DNA from: Prochlorococcus sp. AG-347-J19
GTDB lineage: Bacteria > Cyanobacteriota > Cyanobacteriia > PCC-6307 > Cyanobiaceae
Reading direction: 5' to 3'
Assembly (NCBI GenBank): GCA_003279015.1
Contig: QCBV01000009.1
Location: 1 to 63,965 of the forward strand
Length of the DNA stretch: 63,965 nt
Shown piece after piece: positions 1 to 8,433 of the stretch. The notes beneath the pieces are model-generated. The model was not told the origin of the DNA. It saw only the letters and a list, made by a program, of their open reading frames with translations, and searched no databases. Positions within the stretch are counted from its first letter, which is position 1; the number at the start of each line of letters is the position of its first letter. A program made the position numbers and the translations under genes.

Positions 1-78
1 AGATGAAGCTATTAATCTTCCCGCCTTGCCAGAATCAGAAAGTATTTTTTTCGCATCCTCAAAGTTTGTCTTTTTCAT
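1..78 (-). CDS. Partial CDS, N-terminal 26 residues of an unknown protein
   Basis: An ATG at 78-76 opens a frame that runs off the left edge. The visible N-terminus begins MKKTNFEDAKKILSDSGKAG and is hydrophilic, with no signal peptide or membrane segment. I do not recognise the family. The start is supported by a copy of the island promoter-like motif whose downstream half lies about 33 nt upstream (111-114). The gene therefore probably belongs to the same regulon as its right-hand neighbours, and it shows that the island continues beyond this window. Confidence 0.55.
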   Translation of the reverse strand, partial: MKKTNFEDAKKILSDSGKAGRLIASS

Positions 79-110
79 AATTTAGAAATTTGCTATTACA
101 AATTTCTTTA

Positions 111-138
111 GTTCTGAAAAAGTTATTTAGATTCCATT
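111..138 (-). promoter_or_regulatory. Island promoter-like motif, copy 1
   Basis: On the minus strand, GGAATC (135-130) is followed after 15 nt by GAACTA (114-109), about 33 nt before the ATG of the gene starting at 78. The upstream flank is AAAAT rather than TTTTT, making this the least conserved copy on that side. The spacing is identical to four of the five other copies in the island. Confidence 0.65.
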
Positions 139-200
139 TTGTAGTTAATTTTTTAATTATTCCTCAAATATTTAAGGCAAAATAATTTTTTTTATTACTC

Positions 201-232
201 AAAAAAAAAGAGAATCTATTATGGACTCTCTT
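201..232 (-). terminator. Rho-independent terminator after the TPR gene
   Basis: On the minus strand a hairpin (AGAGAGTC, loop CATAATA, then GATTCTCT) is followed directly by nine T residues. It lies about 40 bp past the stop codon of the TPR gene ending at 271. Confidence 0.7.
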
Positions 233-270
233 ACTTTCGAATGGCAGAATTCATAAACTTAAAATTTTTG

Positions 271-1203
271 CTAATAATTTTGAGATGATAAAAGACTATT
301 TATGCTCTTTTTAACATTCCCAGCATTACTGCATTCATTGGCTTTTTTATTTGCCTTCTTATATCCAAGATCAGAAGCCTTTATCCAGTCCTCGCAAGCC
401 TGATTATAATTCCCTTCGAGATTGTTATAGATTGCTCTTCCAAAGAATGCAAATCCATCATCCGAATTAATTTCAATGGCGTTTGAAAAATCATTTATTG
501 CCCCATTATTGTCTCCGATCTGACCTTTTGAATATGCTCTTCCAATAAATGAATAATCATCTTCTGGATCAATTTTTATCGCTTTAGAATAATCTGATAT
601 GGCTGCATAAAAATCCCCTGCTCTTTCTTTTACATAACCCCTAGCACTATATGCATATGCATCTTCTGGATTAATTTCAATGGCAGAAGTTAAATCTTTA
701 ATTGCTCCTTGATGGTCACCAATGTCAGACTTTGCATAGCCTCTACTTATAAATGCTTTCTGATGCTGATCATCAATTTCAATTGCTTTGTTGAAATCAG
801 ATATGGCACCGTAGGAATCTTTTAATTTATCTTTAGATAATCCACGATTATAAAAAGCTGAAGCTTTTTCAGGGTTTATTTGAATAGCTCTTGTATAGTC
901 CTGAATCGCACCTTCATGATCATTCAGATAACTTTTTGAAAGAGCTCTTTGAAAAAGTGCATAATAATCATTGGGATTATTTAAAAGAATTTTTGAATAA
1001 TCAGTGATCGCTCCTCTATAGTCTTTTGAGGAATATTTTTTATCTCCACTTTCCAAAAGAGATTCATTATGGTTGTTGTGGCTGATATTTTTAGCGATAA
1101 CAGTTTCAGTATTTTTGATAAAAGTTTGATTCTGTTGAGCGAATAAATTACCGACTGGAATTAAAGATAAACTTGCAGCGATAATAAGAAGTTGTTTTTT
1201 CAT
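271..1203 (-). CDS. Exported TPR-repeat protein
   Basis: The 310-residue protein has a clear N-terminal signal peptide (MKKQLLIIAASLSLIPVGNLFAQ, cleavage expected after about residue 22). It then carries seven consecutive 34-residue tetratricopeptide repeats from about residue 50 to 285, each with the pattern A-x3-R-G/A-x-S-K-x7-GAI-x-D. TPRs are protein-protein interaction scaffolds; no catalytic domain is visible, so the partner is unknown. The repeats closely resemble those in the TPR-CHAT protease at 10479-14105, suggesting shared ancestry or a common binding partner in the periplasm. It is monocistronic: a motif-type promoter lies at 1239-1263 and a terminator at 201-232. Confidence 0.85.
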   Translation of the reverse strand: MKKQLLIIAASLSLIPVGNLFAQQNQTFIKNTETVIAKNISHNNHNESLLESGDKKYSSKDYRGAITDYSKILLNNPNDYYALFQRALSKSYLNDHEGAIQDYTRAIQINPEKASAFYNRGLSKDKLKDSYGAISDFNKAIEIDDQHQKAFISRGYAKSDIGDHQGAIKDLTSAIEINPEDAYAYSARGYVKERAGDFYAAISDYSKAIKIDPEDDYSFIGRAYSKGQIGDNNGAINDFSNAIEINSDDGFAFFGRAIYNNLEGNYNQACEDWIKASDLGYKKANKKANECSNAGNVKKSINSLLSSQNY

Positions 1204-1235
1204 GATTTTGTACGCTTTATTTGAACTGTTTTCTT

Positions 1236-1700
1236 TTAGTTCTCTTTTCTTTTTTTTGATTCCTCTAGAAGATTATTGATAAATTTCTGACTTGCCTCAG
1301 GGATATCAAAATCACCAAAAATATCTCTTATTATTGTTGCTGCTATTGCATTGACATGGACTACATTTTTCATATCAAGAATCTCATTAAATTCCCTTAC
1401 ATGAGCAAAGCCATCATGATCGACTGTGTACCAACAGGAACAACCTTTTACTGATTCAAGATTATTAGGATCGCCGTCAACATAACTGAAATTTGCAGTT
1501 TTATCATCATTAATACTGACAAGAATGATCGGCACATTTTGGTTGTACTTATGAGGTGTACATTCCCAATAGAGAAGGAAGATATTATTAAAGTTTTTAA
1601 CTAAATCTTCTGGAGAGACGCCCTTAAATAGGTTCCACTTATTATCAGTAGCATAGTTATGAGAAGCTACTTTTGAATTCTTAAAGAACAGGTTTTTCAT
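1236..1700 (-). CDS. Hypothetical protein, 154 residues
   Basis: I do not recognise the family. The protein is soluble-looking, without signal peptide or membrane segment. It has a central region with aromatic and cysteine residues (YWECTPH; KGCSCWYTVDHDG) and a charged, lysine-rich C-terminus. Its last codons and stop form the downstream half (GAACTA) of the promoter-like motif for the next gene, so the two units are packed without any intergenic promoter region. It has its own motif copy at 1730-1757. GC appears a little higher than in neighbouring genes, consistent with acquired DNA. Confidence 0.65.
   Translation of the reverse strand: MKNLFFKNSKVASHNYATDNKWNLFKGVSPEDLVKNFNNIFLLYWECTPHKYNQNVPIILVSINDDKTANFSYVDGDPNNLESVKGCSCWYTVDHDGFAHVREFNEILDMKNVVHVNAIAATIIRDIFGDFDIPEASQKFINNLLEESKKRKEN
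1239..1265 (-). promoter_or_regulatory. Island promoter-like motif, copy 2, embedded in a coding 3' end
   Basis: GGAATC (1263-1258) and GAACTA (1242-1237) are separated by exactly 15 nt, and GAAC lies 36 nt before the ATG at 1203. The element overlaps the last codons and the stop of the gene at 1236-1700. The intervening 15 nt are almost pure A/G because they encode a lysine-rich tail. Confidence 0.65.
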
Positions 1701-1729
1701 GAGTTTGTAAATTAATCTATTAATGCTTT

Positions 1730-1758
1730 GTTCTGAATTATCTAGACTGATTCCAAAA
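1730..1758 (-). promoter_or_regulatory. Island promoter-like motif, copy 3
   Basis: TTTTTGGAATCAG begins near 1759 and is followed by GAAC at 1733-1730, with 15 nt between GGAATC and GAAC. GAAC lies 30 nt upstream of the ATG at 1700. The eleven-base upstream half (TTTTTGGAATC) is identical to copy 6. Confidence 0.7.
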
Positions 1759-1764
1759 ACTTCA

Positions 1765-1794
1765 TAAAAAAAACCACTAAAAGTGGGCTTTTTT
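1765..1794 (-). terminator. Terminator downstream of the small membrane gene (possibly bidirectional)
   Basis: CCACT / AGTGG form a stem (1774-1778 with 1782-1786), flanked by eight T on the minus strand and six T on the plus strand. It lies 16 bp past the stop of the gene ending at 1811, and upstream of the promoter motif of the next gene. Confidence 0.75.
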
Positions 1795-1810
1795 ATCGAA
1801 AAAATTAAAA

Positions 1811-1999
1811 TTATATTGTAAAATTTTTTGAAAAATTTTTATTATTTATATTCGATTCAAATTGAGTTTTTGACTGAATTTCACTAGTTGACCAAGTTGT
1901 CGAATTCCTAATTGAACGAATTACGTATCTAGTTGTAAATGCAGAAGCAAAGGCAACTGTATAAATAAGTAGACCTCTGCCAAATTTTTGAATTGTCAT
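1811..1999 (-). CDS. Small membrane protein, 62 residues
   Basis: A single hydrophobic segment near the N-terminus (about residues 8-25, LLIYTVAFASAF) is followed by a polar, Ser/Asn/Lys-rich tail. The family is not recognised. It sits directly behind the TPR-CHAT gene with a 72-bp gap that contains its own promoter-like motif, and it is closed by a terminator. It can therefore be expressed separately from the CHAT operon but in the same regulon. An accessory or membrane-anchor role for the CHAT protein is conceivable but not shown. Confidence 0.6.
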   Translation of the reverse strand: MTIQKFGRGLLIYTVAFASAFTTRYVIRSIRNSTTWSTSEIQSKTQFESNINNKNFSKNFTI

Positions 2000-2043
2000 G
2001 TTTTTTTGAATAGTGGAGATTATTCTCCGTGCAATTATTTTTA

Positions 2044-2073
2044 GTTCTTGAATAATTTTTCTGATTCCAAATT
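2044..2073 (-). promoter_or_regulatory. Island promoter-like motif, copy 4
   Basis: AATTTGGAATCAG (starting near 2073) and GAACTA (2047-2042) are separated by 15 nt. It lies in the short gap between the CHAT gene stop at 2072 and the ATG at 1999. The first bases of the motif touch the CHAT stop codon. Confidence 0.7.
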
Positions 2074-5000
2074 AGAAATCTATTGGTCTCCAGTCTCCAC
2101 TTAATTGAAATGCTGCCCATACATTTGGATGACGCCATGCCTTTATAGGGTGCATTCTGAATTCTTTTTGAGTGGCTCGAAGTGCATTTGCACGTCCTTC
2201 TTTATTTCTTAATTTGGTATAGAAGCTTTCCATAAAAGCTGCAGTCGCATTATCATTGACTTTCCAAAGAGATAATAAACTTGATCTTGCTCCTGCTACT
2301 GCAATTGCTCGTTTAAGACCATATACACCTTCACCTGATTGAATTTCACCTTTACCTGATTCACAACCTGAAATTACTGCCATCTCAGTTCCTTGCCATT
2401 CAAGTTTTGCAACTTCTAAAGCTAATAAATAGCCATCATCATTTGGATTTAAGTCAGGTTGGTTTGCTCCTGCCAAAACAATTCCACTTCTTAATAATGG
2501 ATTTTCTAGTCCTTTTTTATCAGGCATAAAATAAGCATGACTGGCGATATGAATAATTTTCGGGGAAATTTTTTTTTGAACTGCTAAAGATGAAGCTTTA
2601 TCTTCCATAAGTAATTCAGCATTTGTTATTTTTGCAATAATTTGACCTTCTTTAGACGTTCCCGGTAAAGGATTCCAGGATTGAAATGTAAAGTCACCTG
2701 AGCGTTGTTGAGTTTTACTAGCTTTTAAAGCTATTGAATAATTTTTGTTAGATGTATTGATTCTCTTATCAAAATTAGGATTAGCAACTACTAGAGATTC
2801 TTCATTTGAATTGTTTGATTTATTAGCTAGCTTTAGTAAATCTCTTCCAGTAGTCAATAAACGTAAATCCACGACCTCTCCAAGTAAATTTGAACCTTTA
2901 TGAGAATTAATTGCTGCAAATGGGATTCTATTCAGTTCTGCGTCGGGAGAAATAAATATAGTTTTGTTATCTTCAATAAATTTATCCAATGGCTTAATAA
3001 CTAAATTTCCAACTTCGTTCCATAATTCTTGCGCATCACTTAGAAATTGTTCAGATGCTATTAGAGCTTTTTGGATTTTATTTTCTATCAGTTCAGCTTC
3101 TCCAAGATCAATAGCATCTATATCACCATTATTATTAAGTGTTAGGGCTAAATATCTTTCTTTACCCCATTTTTCTTCATCGATATTTGAACCACTATAT
3201 GGAGAATATTTTATAAATTCAATTAATAAACTTTTTTTAGGAATTAATTTAGCTATTTGCGAAACTGTAACTATTCTTGGCTTAAGTTCTGGTAGAAGAC
3301 GATAAAGTTTACGCTCTAAATTTTGTTTCTCTTCTAATAAATTTTCACGCTCTTCATCAGATATATCTCTAGATGAAACTTCTTGAGTGATTTTTTTCAA
3401 TTGATTGGCAACTTTTTTTTGTGGTCCTGGCAATACTGAAAGTTTTGCCTGACGTCTCTCAATTTCTTCAAGAAGACCTTGTTTATTTAGTCTCGAAAAT
3501 AAAGCAATATTTTTGCCAGTTTCTCCTTGGAATGCGTAGGAAAAAACTCTTTCATATGTATATCCAAAAGACTCACTAAATAGATTTCTCTCACTTAAAG
3601 CTAAATAAGGAGCTTCTCTTTGGATTAATGTGAAGTCAATTTCTAAGGTTTTCCTCGCATAGAATTCCGCTTTTTTATATAAACCCTGATCCTCATATAA
3701 AATTGCTAAATTACCCGCTGCAATTCCTACCTTTTGATTCATTTTGCCAAAAACTTTTTCATCAATATCTAGTGCTTTTAATAAAAGGGGCTCAGCTTTT
3801 TTATATAAACCTTGCTCAAGATAAAGTAAGCCAAGATTATTTAAATTTGTAGCGATTTTTGTGTTGTTTGGTTCATAAATTTTTTCTGTTATTTTCAAAG
3901 AACGTTTAAAAAGTTTTTCCGCTTTTTTATATAAACCTTGATCCATATAAAGCGAAGCAAGATTATTAAGTTTGACAGATATACTGGGATGATTTTCTCT
4001 GAAATTTTTTTCATCAATGGATAAAGCTCTTTTGAATAAAGGTTCAGCCTTTTCATATAAACCTTTTTCTTGATAAAGAGAGGCTAATCTATCAAGACTA
4101 TTAGAAGTATTTGGATGATTATGTCCTAAAGTATTTTCATTTATTTTTAAAGCCCTTTTTAAATGTGGTTCTGCTTTATCTAAAAGTCCTTGATCCATAT
4201 ATATCATACCTAATCTCTGTAAATTAAGACTTAGATCAGGATGATTAGGTCCTAAAGTATTTTCATTTATTTTTAAAGCTCTTAGAAGATAATTTTCTGA
4301 TTTACTAAATAAACCTAGATCAAAATAGATCGCGCCCAGATTATAAGAAGTTAAAGCAATTACAGGATGCTCATAACCTAAAGAGTCTTCATCCAAAGAT
4401 AGAGCTTTTAAATAAAAATCCTCTGCTTTATTAAAAAGATCTTGTTCATGATAAAGCAAAGCTAAATTGTTAAATCTTATTGATAACATAGGATGATCAA
4501 GACCATATACTCCTTCATCTATTTTTAATGCGCGAAGCAGCATTTGTTCAGCCTTATCAAAAAAACCTTGATCCTTATAAAGTATTCCTAGGTTATTGAG
4601 ACTTGAAGCTGTTGCAGGATGATTGGGTCCTAATATTTTTTCATTTATGTTTAATGCGCGAATAAAAATAGTCTCAGCTTTATTATATAGACCTTGATCC
4701 TGATAAGTCTCTCCCAGACTACTAAGAGTTACTACAGTTTCAGGATTGTCATATCCTAGTATTTTTTCTTCAATCTCTAAAGCCTCAATAAACAAAATTT
4801 CAGCTTTCTTATATAGGCCCTGATTTTTATAAATATATGCCAAATTATGCAAAGCTAAAGATGTTCCGGGATGATTTTGTCCAAGAGCTTTTCTTGTAAT
4901 TTCAAGAGCTTCTTTAAATTTAGATTCGGCCTTTTTATACAGGCCCTTATACTGGTAATTTAAGGCAAGATTATTTAGAACAATTGCATAATCAGGATGA

Positions 5001-5896
5001 TCTGTTCCTAAATTATTTTTATCAATTTCTAATGCTTTAAGAAATAAAGGTTCAGCTCTATCATATAATCCTTGATCCTGATAATTTAGTCCAAGATTAT
5101 TTAAGTTTTTAGAAGTATCAGGATGATTATTTCCTAATTTGTTTTTATAAATTTTTGAGGCTCTAATGAATAGAGATTCGGCTTTTTTATATAAACCTTT
5201 CGATCTATAAATCAAAGCTAAATTATCAATTGTATAAGCTGTATCTAAATGTTTAGTACCTAATTTTTTTTCATCAATTTCTAATGCTCTAATAAGCAAA
5301 GACTCAGCTTTATCATATAAACCTTGGTCATTATATATTAATGCTAGATGATTAAGAGTTGTAGATGTATCTATATGATTAGCACCTAATATTTTTTCAT
5401 CAATTTCTAATGCTTTTAAAAGTAGAGGTTCAGCTTTTTTGTATAAACCTTGATCCTGATAAATTAAGGCAAGATTTATCATGCTATTTGATGTCTCTTT
5501 ATGATTAATCCCAAATAAGCTTTTTCTAATTTCTAATGCTTTAATACTGGAAGCTTGTGCTTTCTGATATAAATTTAGATATCTATATATTTCTGCAAGC
5601 CAAGAATATGTATCTGCTAAATCACTATTAAGTTCTCCAAGAAATTTTTTTTCTAATCTTAAAATCTTTTCTAAATATAAAATAGCATCATTAAAATTTT
5701 TACTATCTTCTGCTTTTTCAATTAATTTAATTAACCTTTTAATTTCTTTTTTTGCTTGACCTTTATTTAATATATTTTCTATTGCTTCAATTTTTTCTTT
5801 ATTTTGTGCTGCTAATAATTCAAAATTAGGATAGATAGGCATTAAAAAAGTTAATGCGAAAGCTAAATATCTTTTAGAGTTTTTAATTGTTTTCAA
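2072..5896 (-). CDS. Exported TPR-CHAT caspase-like protease (1,274 residues)
   Basis: A hydrophobic N-terminal segment ending in LLAAQ (about residues 10-30) looks like a signal peptide. It is followed by a degenerate repeat and sixteen regular 42-residue kinesin-light-chain-type TPRs (about residues 90-770, core GLYKKAEPLLLKALEIDEK), then a charged coiled segment, then a C-terminal CHAT domain. The catalytic pair is intact: His1120 in IASHAYF and Cys1178 in SGCESGKG. CHAT domains are caspase-like cysteine proteases; TPRs usually sense or recruit substrates. It is the last gene of a tightly packed block, 8 bp after the DUF1822-like gene. The substrate is unknown. If the signal peptide is used, proteolysis occurs outside the cytoplasm. 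Confidence 0.9.
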   Translation of the reverse strand: MKTIKNSKRYLAFALTFLMPIYPNFELLAAQNKEKIEAIENILNKGQAKKEIKRLIKLIEKAEDSKNFNDAILYLEKILRLEKKFLGELNSDLADTYSWLAEIYRYLNLYQKAQASSIKALEIRKSLFGINHKETSNSMINLALIYQDQGLYKKAEPLLLKALEIDEKILGANHIDTSTTLNHLALIYNDQGLYDKAESLLIRALEIDEKKLGTKHLDTAYTIDNLALIYRSKGLYKKAESLFIRASKIYKNKLGNNHPDTSKNLNNLGLNYQDQGLYDRAEPLFLKALEIDKNNLGTDHPDYAIVLNNLALNYQYKGLYKKAESKFKEALEITRKALGQNHPGTSLALHNLAYIYKNQGLYKKAEILFIEALEIEEKILGYDNPETVVTLSSLGETYQDQGLYNKAETIFIRALNINEKILGPNHPATASSLNNLGILYKDQGFFDKAEQMLLRALKIDEGVYGLDHPMLSIRFNNLALLYHEQDLFNKAEDFYLKALSLDEDSLGYEHPVIALTSYNLGAIYFDLGLFSKSENYLLRALKINENTLGPNHPDLSLNLQRLGMIYMDQGLLDKAEPHLKRALKINENTLGHNHPNTSNSLDRLASLYQEKGLYEKAEPLFKRALSIDEKNFRENHPSISVKLNNLASLYMDQGLYKKAEKLFKRSLKITEKIYEPNNTKIATNLNNLGLLYLEQGLYKKAEPLLLKALDIDEKVFGKMNQKVGIAAGNLAILYEDQGLYKKAEFYARKTLEIDFTLIQREAPYLALSERNLFSESFGYTYERVFSYAFQGETGKNIALFSRLNKQGLLEEIERRQAKLSVLPGPQKKVANQLKKITQEVSSRDISDEERENLLEEKQNLERKLYRLLPELKPRIVTVSQIAKLIPKKSLLIEFIKYSPYSGSNIDEEKWGKERYLALTLNNNGDIDAIDLGEAELIENKIQKALIASEQFLSDAQELWNEVGNLVIKPLDKFIEDNKTIFISPDAELNRIPFAAINSHKGSNLLGEVVDLRLLTTGRDLLKLANKSNNSNEESLVVANPNFDKRINTSNKNYSIALKASKTQQRSGDFTFQSWNPLPGTSKEGQIIAKITNAELLMEDKASSLAVQKKISPKIIHIASHAYFMPDKKGLENPLLRSGIVLAGANQPDLNPNDDGYLLALEVAKLEWQGTEMAVISGCESGKGEIQSGEGVYGLKRAIAVAGARSSLLSLWKVNDNATAAFMESFYTKLRNKEGRANALRATQKEFRMHPIKAWRHPNVWAAFQLSGDWRPIDF
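3640..5640 (-). repeat. Tandem 126-bp (42-codon) TPR-coding repeats
   Basis: About sixteen in-frame units encode near-uniform 42-residue TPRs without insertions. At DNA level the stretch encoding DQGLYKKAE recurs with only a few substitutions. This gives a strong 126-bp periodicity that favours slippage or recombination between units. Confidence 0.8.
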
Positions 5897-5904
5897 ATTA
5901 AAAT

Positions 5905-7098
5905 TTACTCACATTTAATATTTTCAATAATTTCTTTCTTGGCTTTTTCTAATACCTTCGAATCTGGTACCTTTTCTGATAGAAGTAAAGAAAGAGAGGT
6001 ATTTCTATTATCCTCTAAATTTTTGTCTATAAACTTAATCCAGGATCTTTTTGATTTTCCTAGCTTATTTTCTATTTGACTGGTTTTTAAGAAAGTTTTC
6101 TTTTCGTCTATTTTTAGATTAATGATTACATTAGATCCAATTCCAGATCCTGATGGTCTCATTGATATCTTATAGTTATTATCTTTATTAATTTCTTTAA
6201 TAGGCCAATTTATTGGTCCCTCAATTTTATCTTTTGATGAGGCTGTCTTACTCCAAACAACATTTCCATTTTCAGAAATTTTGATTTCATTAAGAGGTTT
6301 CAATGGATAAATTACAGGTTTATCAATATTGATTAATGCTTCAAGTTGATCATTTGCATTTGTTTCGGCAAGAGGCGTAAGAAGGCATACTTTATTTTTT
6401 TGGCTTGTAAAGCTTCTTGTAAATGAAGTGACTTCATAAGATACAGGAGACAATGTTGCTATGCCTCCAATCAACTTTGGCCTAAATATTTGAGGACCAA
6501 ATAATGCAACTACAACAGCACCAGTAATAACGGAACTGGAAACTTTTAATCTGTTTTTGATTTTATTTAAATTAATTAAAGGTGATTCTTTTTCTATAAA
6601 AGTTCGCTCAATGGAATCAGAACTTAAAAGTCTCACAAATCTAAATAGCCTATCAATGCCACCTTTGAAATCATCTGTTAAAAGAGTTATTTCATTATTA
6701 TTTATTTTTTTGTTCTTTATTAATTTCATAAATTCGTCACTCTTTAATACCCCCTTAAAATGAACAATATTTAATTCCTCTTCAACTTGTACTGCTAAAA
6801 ACAATTGTGGACCTTTTTTCTCAATTCTTGAGTTTTTCAATGGAATAGATATTTCCTCGGAAATCATTCCTGTTGATACGATCTGTATATCAAATTTATT
6901 AAGAATTATCGATCGTTCTGGATTATTTAAATCTAATGATGGTCCCAGAGGTAAATCTAATTTTTTTTCTTTAAGAACTTTTTGTAAACCTTTTATGATT
7001 AACTCTCTATTAGAAAGTTTTAATTCTTGATCTAAATATATTGAGTCCTCGGGGATTGGAAGCGCCTGTGGAATATTATTCATATTTGATTGATTCAT
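5905..7098 (-). CDS. DUF1822-like protein with a central membrane segment
   Basis: The 397-residue N-terminal half (P-rich start, then ..VSTGMISEEISIPL..GPQLFLAVQVEEELNIVHFKGVL..) matches my memory of the cyanobacterial DUF1822 family, whose members often neighbour CHAT-domain genes. A hydrophobic stretch at about residues 187-204 (VITGAVVVALFGP) could be one membrane span. It would separate a cytoplasmic N-terminal domain from a C-terminal beta-rich domain. Its ATG overlaps the upstream sigma-like gene stop (ATGA, 7095-7098), implying translational coupling. The CHAT gene follows after 8 bp. A membrane partner or anti-factor for the upstream regulator is an inference. Confidence 0.6.
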   Translation of the reverse strand: MNQSNMNNIPQALPIPEDSIYLDQELKLSNRELIIKGLQKVLKEKKLDLPLGPSLDLNNPERSIILNKFDIQIVSTGMISEEISIPLKNSRIEKKGPQLFLAVQVEEELNIVHFKGVLKSDEFMKLIKNKKINNNEITLLTDDFKGGIDRLFRFVRLLSSDSIERTFIEKESPLINLNKIKNRLKVSSSVITGAVVVALFGPQIFRPKLIGGIATLSPVSYEVTSFTRSFTSQKNKVCLLTPLAETNANDQLEALINIDKPVIYPLKPLNEIKISENGNVVWSKTASSKDKIEGPINWPIKEINKDNNYKISMRPSGSGIGSNVIINLKIDEKKTFLKTSQIENKLGKSKRSWIKFIDKNLEDNRNTSLSLLLSEKVPDSKVLEKAKKEIIENIKCE

Positions 7099-8402
7099 TT
7101 ATTTATTTCCTCCTTAATGATTTTCCTGAGAATAGATCCCTCTTCTTGTAGTTCCGGATTTAATAAATGATTCTTTAATCCATCTACAAATCTTTCAATT
7201 CCATCGGGATCATTTTTTAATGATGAAAAATCATTAATTTTTAAAAGTTCAAATGCAGCATCCTGAGCAATTTCTTCTGAAATTTTCTTTTCAGGAATTA
7301 ACTTGCTAACCCATGCCTGTTTATGGTCGCATCTGCTTGCTATATCTCTTTGACTATAACCCTCGCCATATAATTCCCATGCATCTTTTCTTGAAATATC
7401 CTTTTCCCATTTCTTTTTATCATTTTCAATAAGATTCTTAATTGTTTTTGAAGAATAAATCTTTAATATTTGATCAACTTTTTTTGCAATCTCTTTACCT
7501 GAAAATTCATCATCATTCTCCTGAAAACTTTCTAACTGAGATTCTTCATTATTCTCAAAATTGCGCGCATTATCAGCACCAGCAATATATTGCCTTAAGG
7601 CCTTATCTATAAGAAGTAAATTTTTAATGTTTTCTTGGGGAGGATCTAGTGAAAGCAGGAAATTTTCATCTGGATACCATCCTGAGATTTTCCCTGTTCG
7701 ATTTTTATAATCCTCTTTTTCTTTTTTATAAATTTTTATATATGAGTCATATATTTTCTCAACTTCTCTTAATTTCAATTCACCCTCTCCGCATCTATTC
7801 CATGAATTAATTATTCTGGTTTTGGAACTATCTGCAATTAATGCCCAGGGACTAATTAAGAGAAGTCCACAACTTTTTAAATATGATTTAAGTTCGTAAT
7901 TTCCTTGAACTTTATTTTTAGTCCACGTAGATAAATTCGATAATTTAGGATTGAATTCTGAGATTATTTCAGCACTGAATGGTTTTATAAATTTTCTTTC
8001 TTGCATATTCTTTACTGTATTCCAACAGAAAACTTTTTTTAAAAACTTTCTTGGATTTTCTGCTTCTGAAGGCAGGCGAAGAAAATTTTCTCCACTATCA
8101 TCAAGCAAGATTATCAACATTTCATTTAAATCAATCTCATATCCATTTGAGAACTGTTTATATATCAAATTAATTTTTTCATAAATTGGAAAACTAACTC
8201 TACATCTGAGTGCTAGAAGCGGATCTTTTGAATCCGGTTCTTTTTTAGTTATGGTTAAAAGTTCCTTATCAAAAGTATCAGAATATTCTTTTGATAAAAG
8301 TTCATGTTCTCTCTCAAAATTTGGATCAAAAGCTAATTCCTTTCTCTTCACTTTCGAGGAAAAAGAATCAAGGAAATATATGTTGCAGTAATCCTTTGAC
8401 AA
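7095..8402 (-). CDS. Sigma-factor-like regulator with C-terminal HTH
   Basis: The 435-residue protein resembles the poorly characterised cyanobacterial sigma-70-like proteins found beside DUF1822 and CHAT genes. The shared block is LSTWTKNKVQGNYELKSYL followed by a segment containing LLLISPWALIADSS. Near residues 343-368 a helix-turn-helix pattern (GYSQRDIASRCDHKQAWVSKL) could be a region-4-like DNA-binding helix. No classical sigma region 2.4 is obvious to me, so it may be a divergent ECF-type factor or another DNA-binding regulator. It overlaps the DUF1822-like gene by 4 bp and follows the ATPase gene by 31 bp. It is the best candidate to recognise the six-copy island motif (inference). Confidence 0.55.
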   Translation of the reverse strand: MSKDYCNIYFLDSFSSKVKRKELAFDPNFEREHELLSKEYSDTFDKELLTITKKEPDSKDPLLALRCRVSFPIYEKINLIYKQFSNGYEIDLNEMLIILLDDSGENFLRLPSEAENPRKFLKKVFCWNTVKNMQERKFIKPFSAEIISEFNPKLSNLSTWTKNKVQGNYELKSYLKSCGLLLISPWALIADSSKTRIINSWNRCGEGELKLREVEKIYDSYIKIYKKEKEDYKNRTGKISGWYPDENFLLSLDPPQENIKNLLLIDKALRQYIAGADNARNFENNEESQLESFQENDDEFSGKEIAKKVDQILKIYSSKTIKNLIENDKKKWEKDISRKDAWELYGEGYSQRDIASRCDHKQAWVSKLIPEKKISEEIAQDAAFELLKINDFSSLKNDPDGIERFVDGLKNHLLNPELQEEGSILRKIIKEEINK

Positions 8403-8433
8403 AACGAGATTAAACTACTGGTAATATTTTAAT

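Noticed and set aside
1929-2138. 69-residue frame overlapping the CHAT 3' end and the small membrane gene
   Set aside because: It overlaps two better-supported genes and motif copy 4, with no recognisable protein features.
2964-3305. 113-residue plus-strand frame opposite the CHAT gene
   Set aside because: Lies wholly antisense to conserved CHAT-protein sequence; composition is that of a mirror frame.
3640-5640. Regular 126-bp repeats as a possible CRISPR array
   Set aside because: The whole region is one open frame encoding TPRs; units vary throughout and there are no unique spacers.
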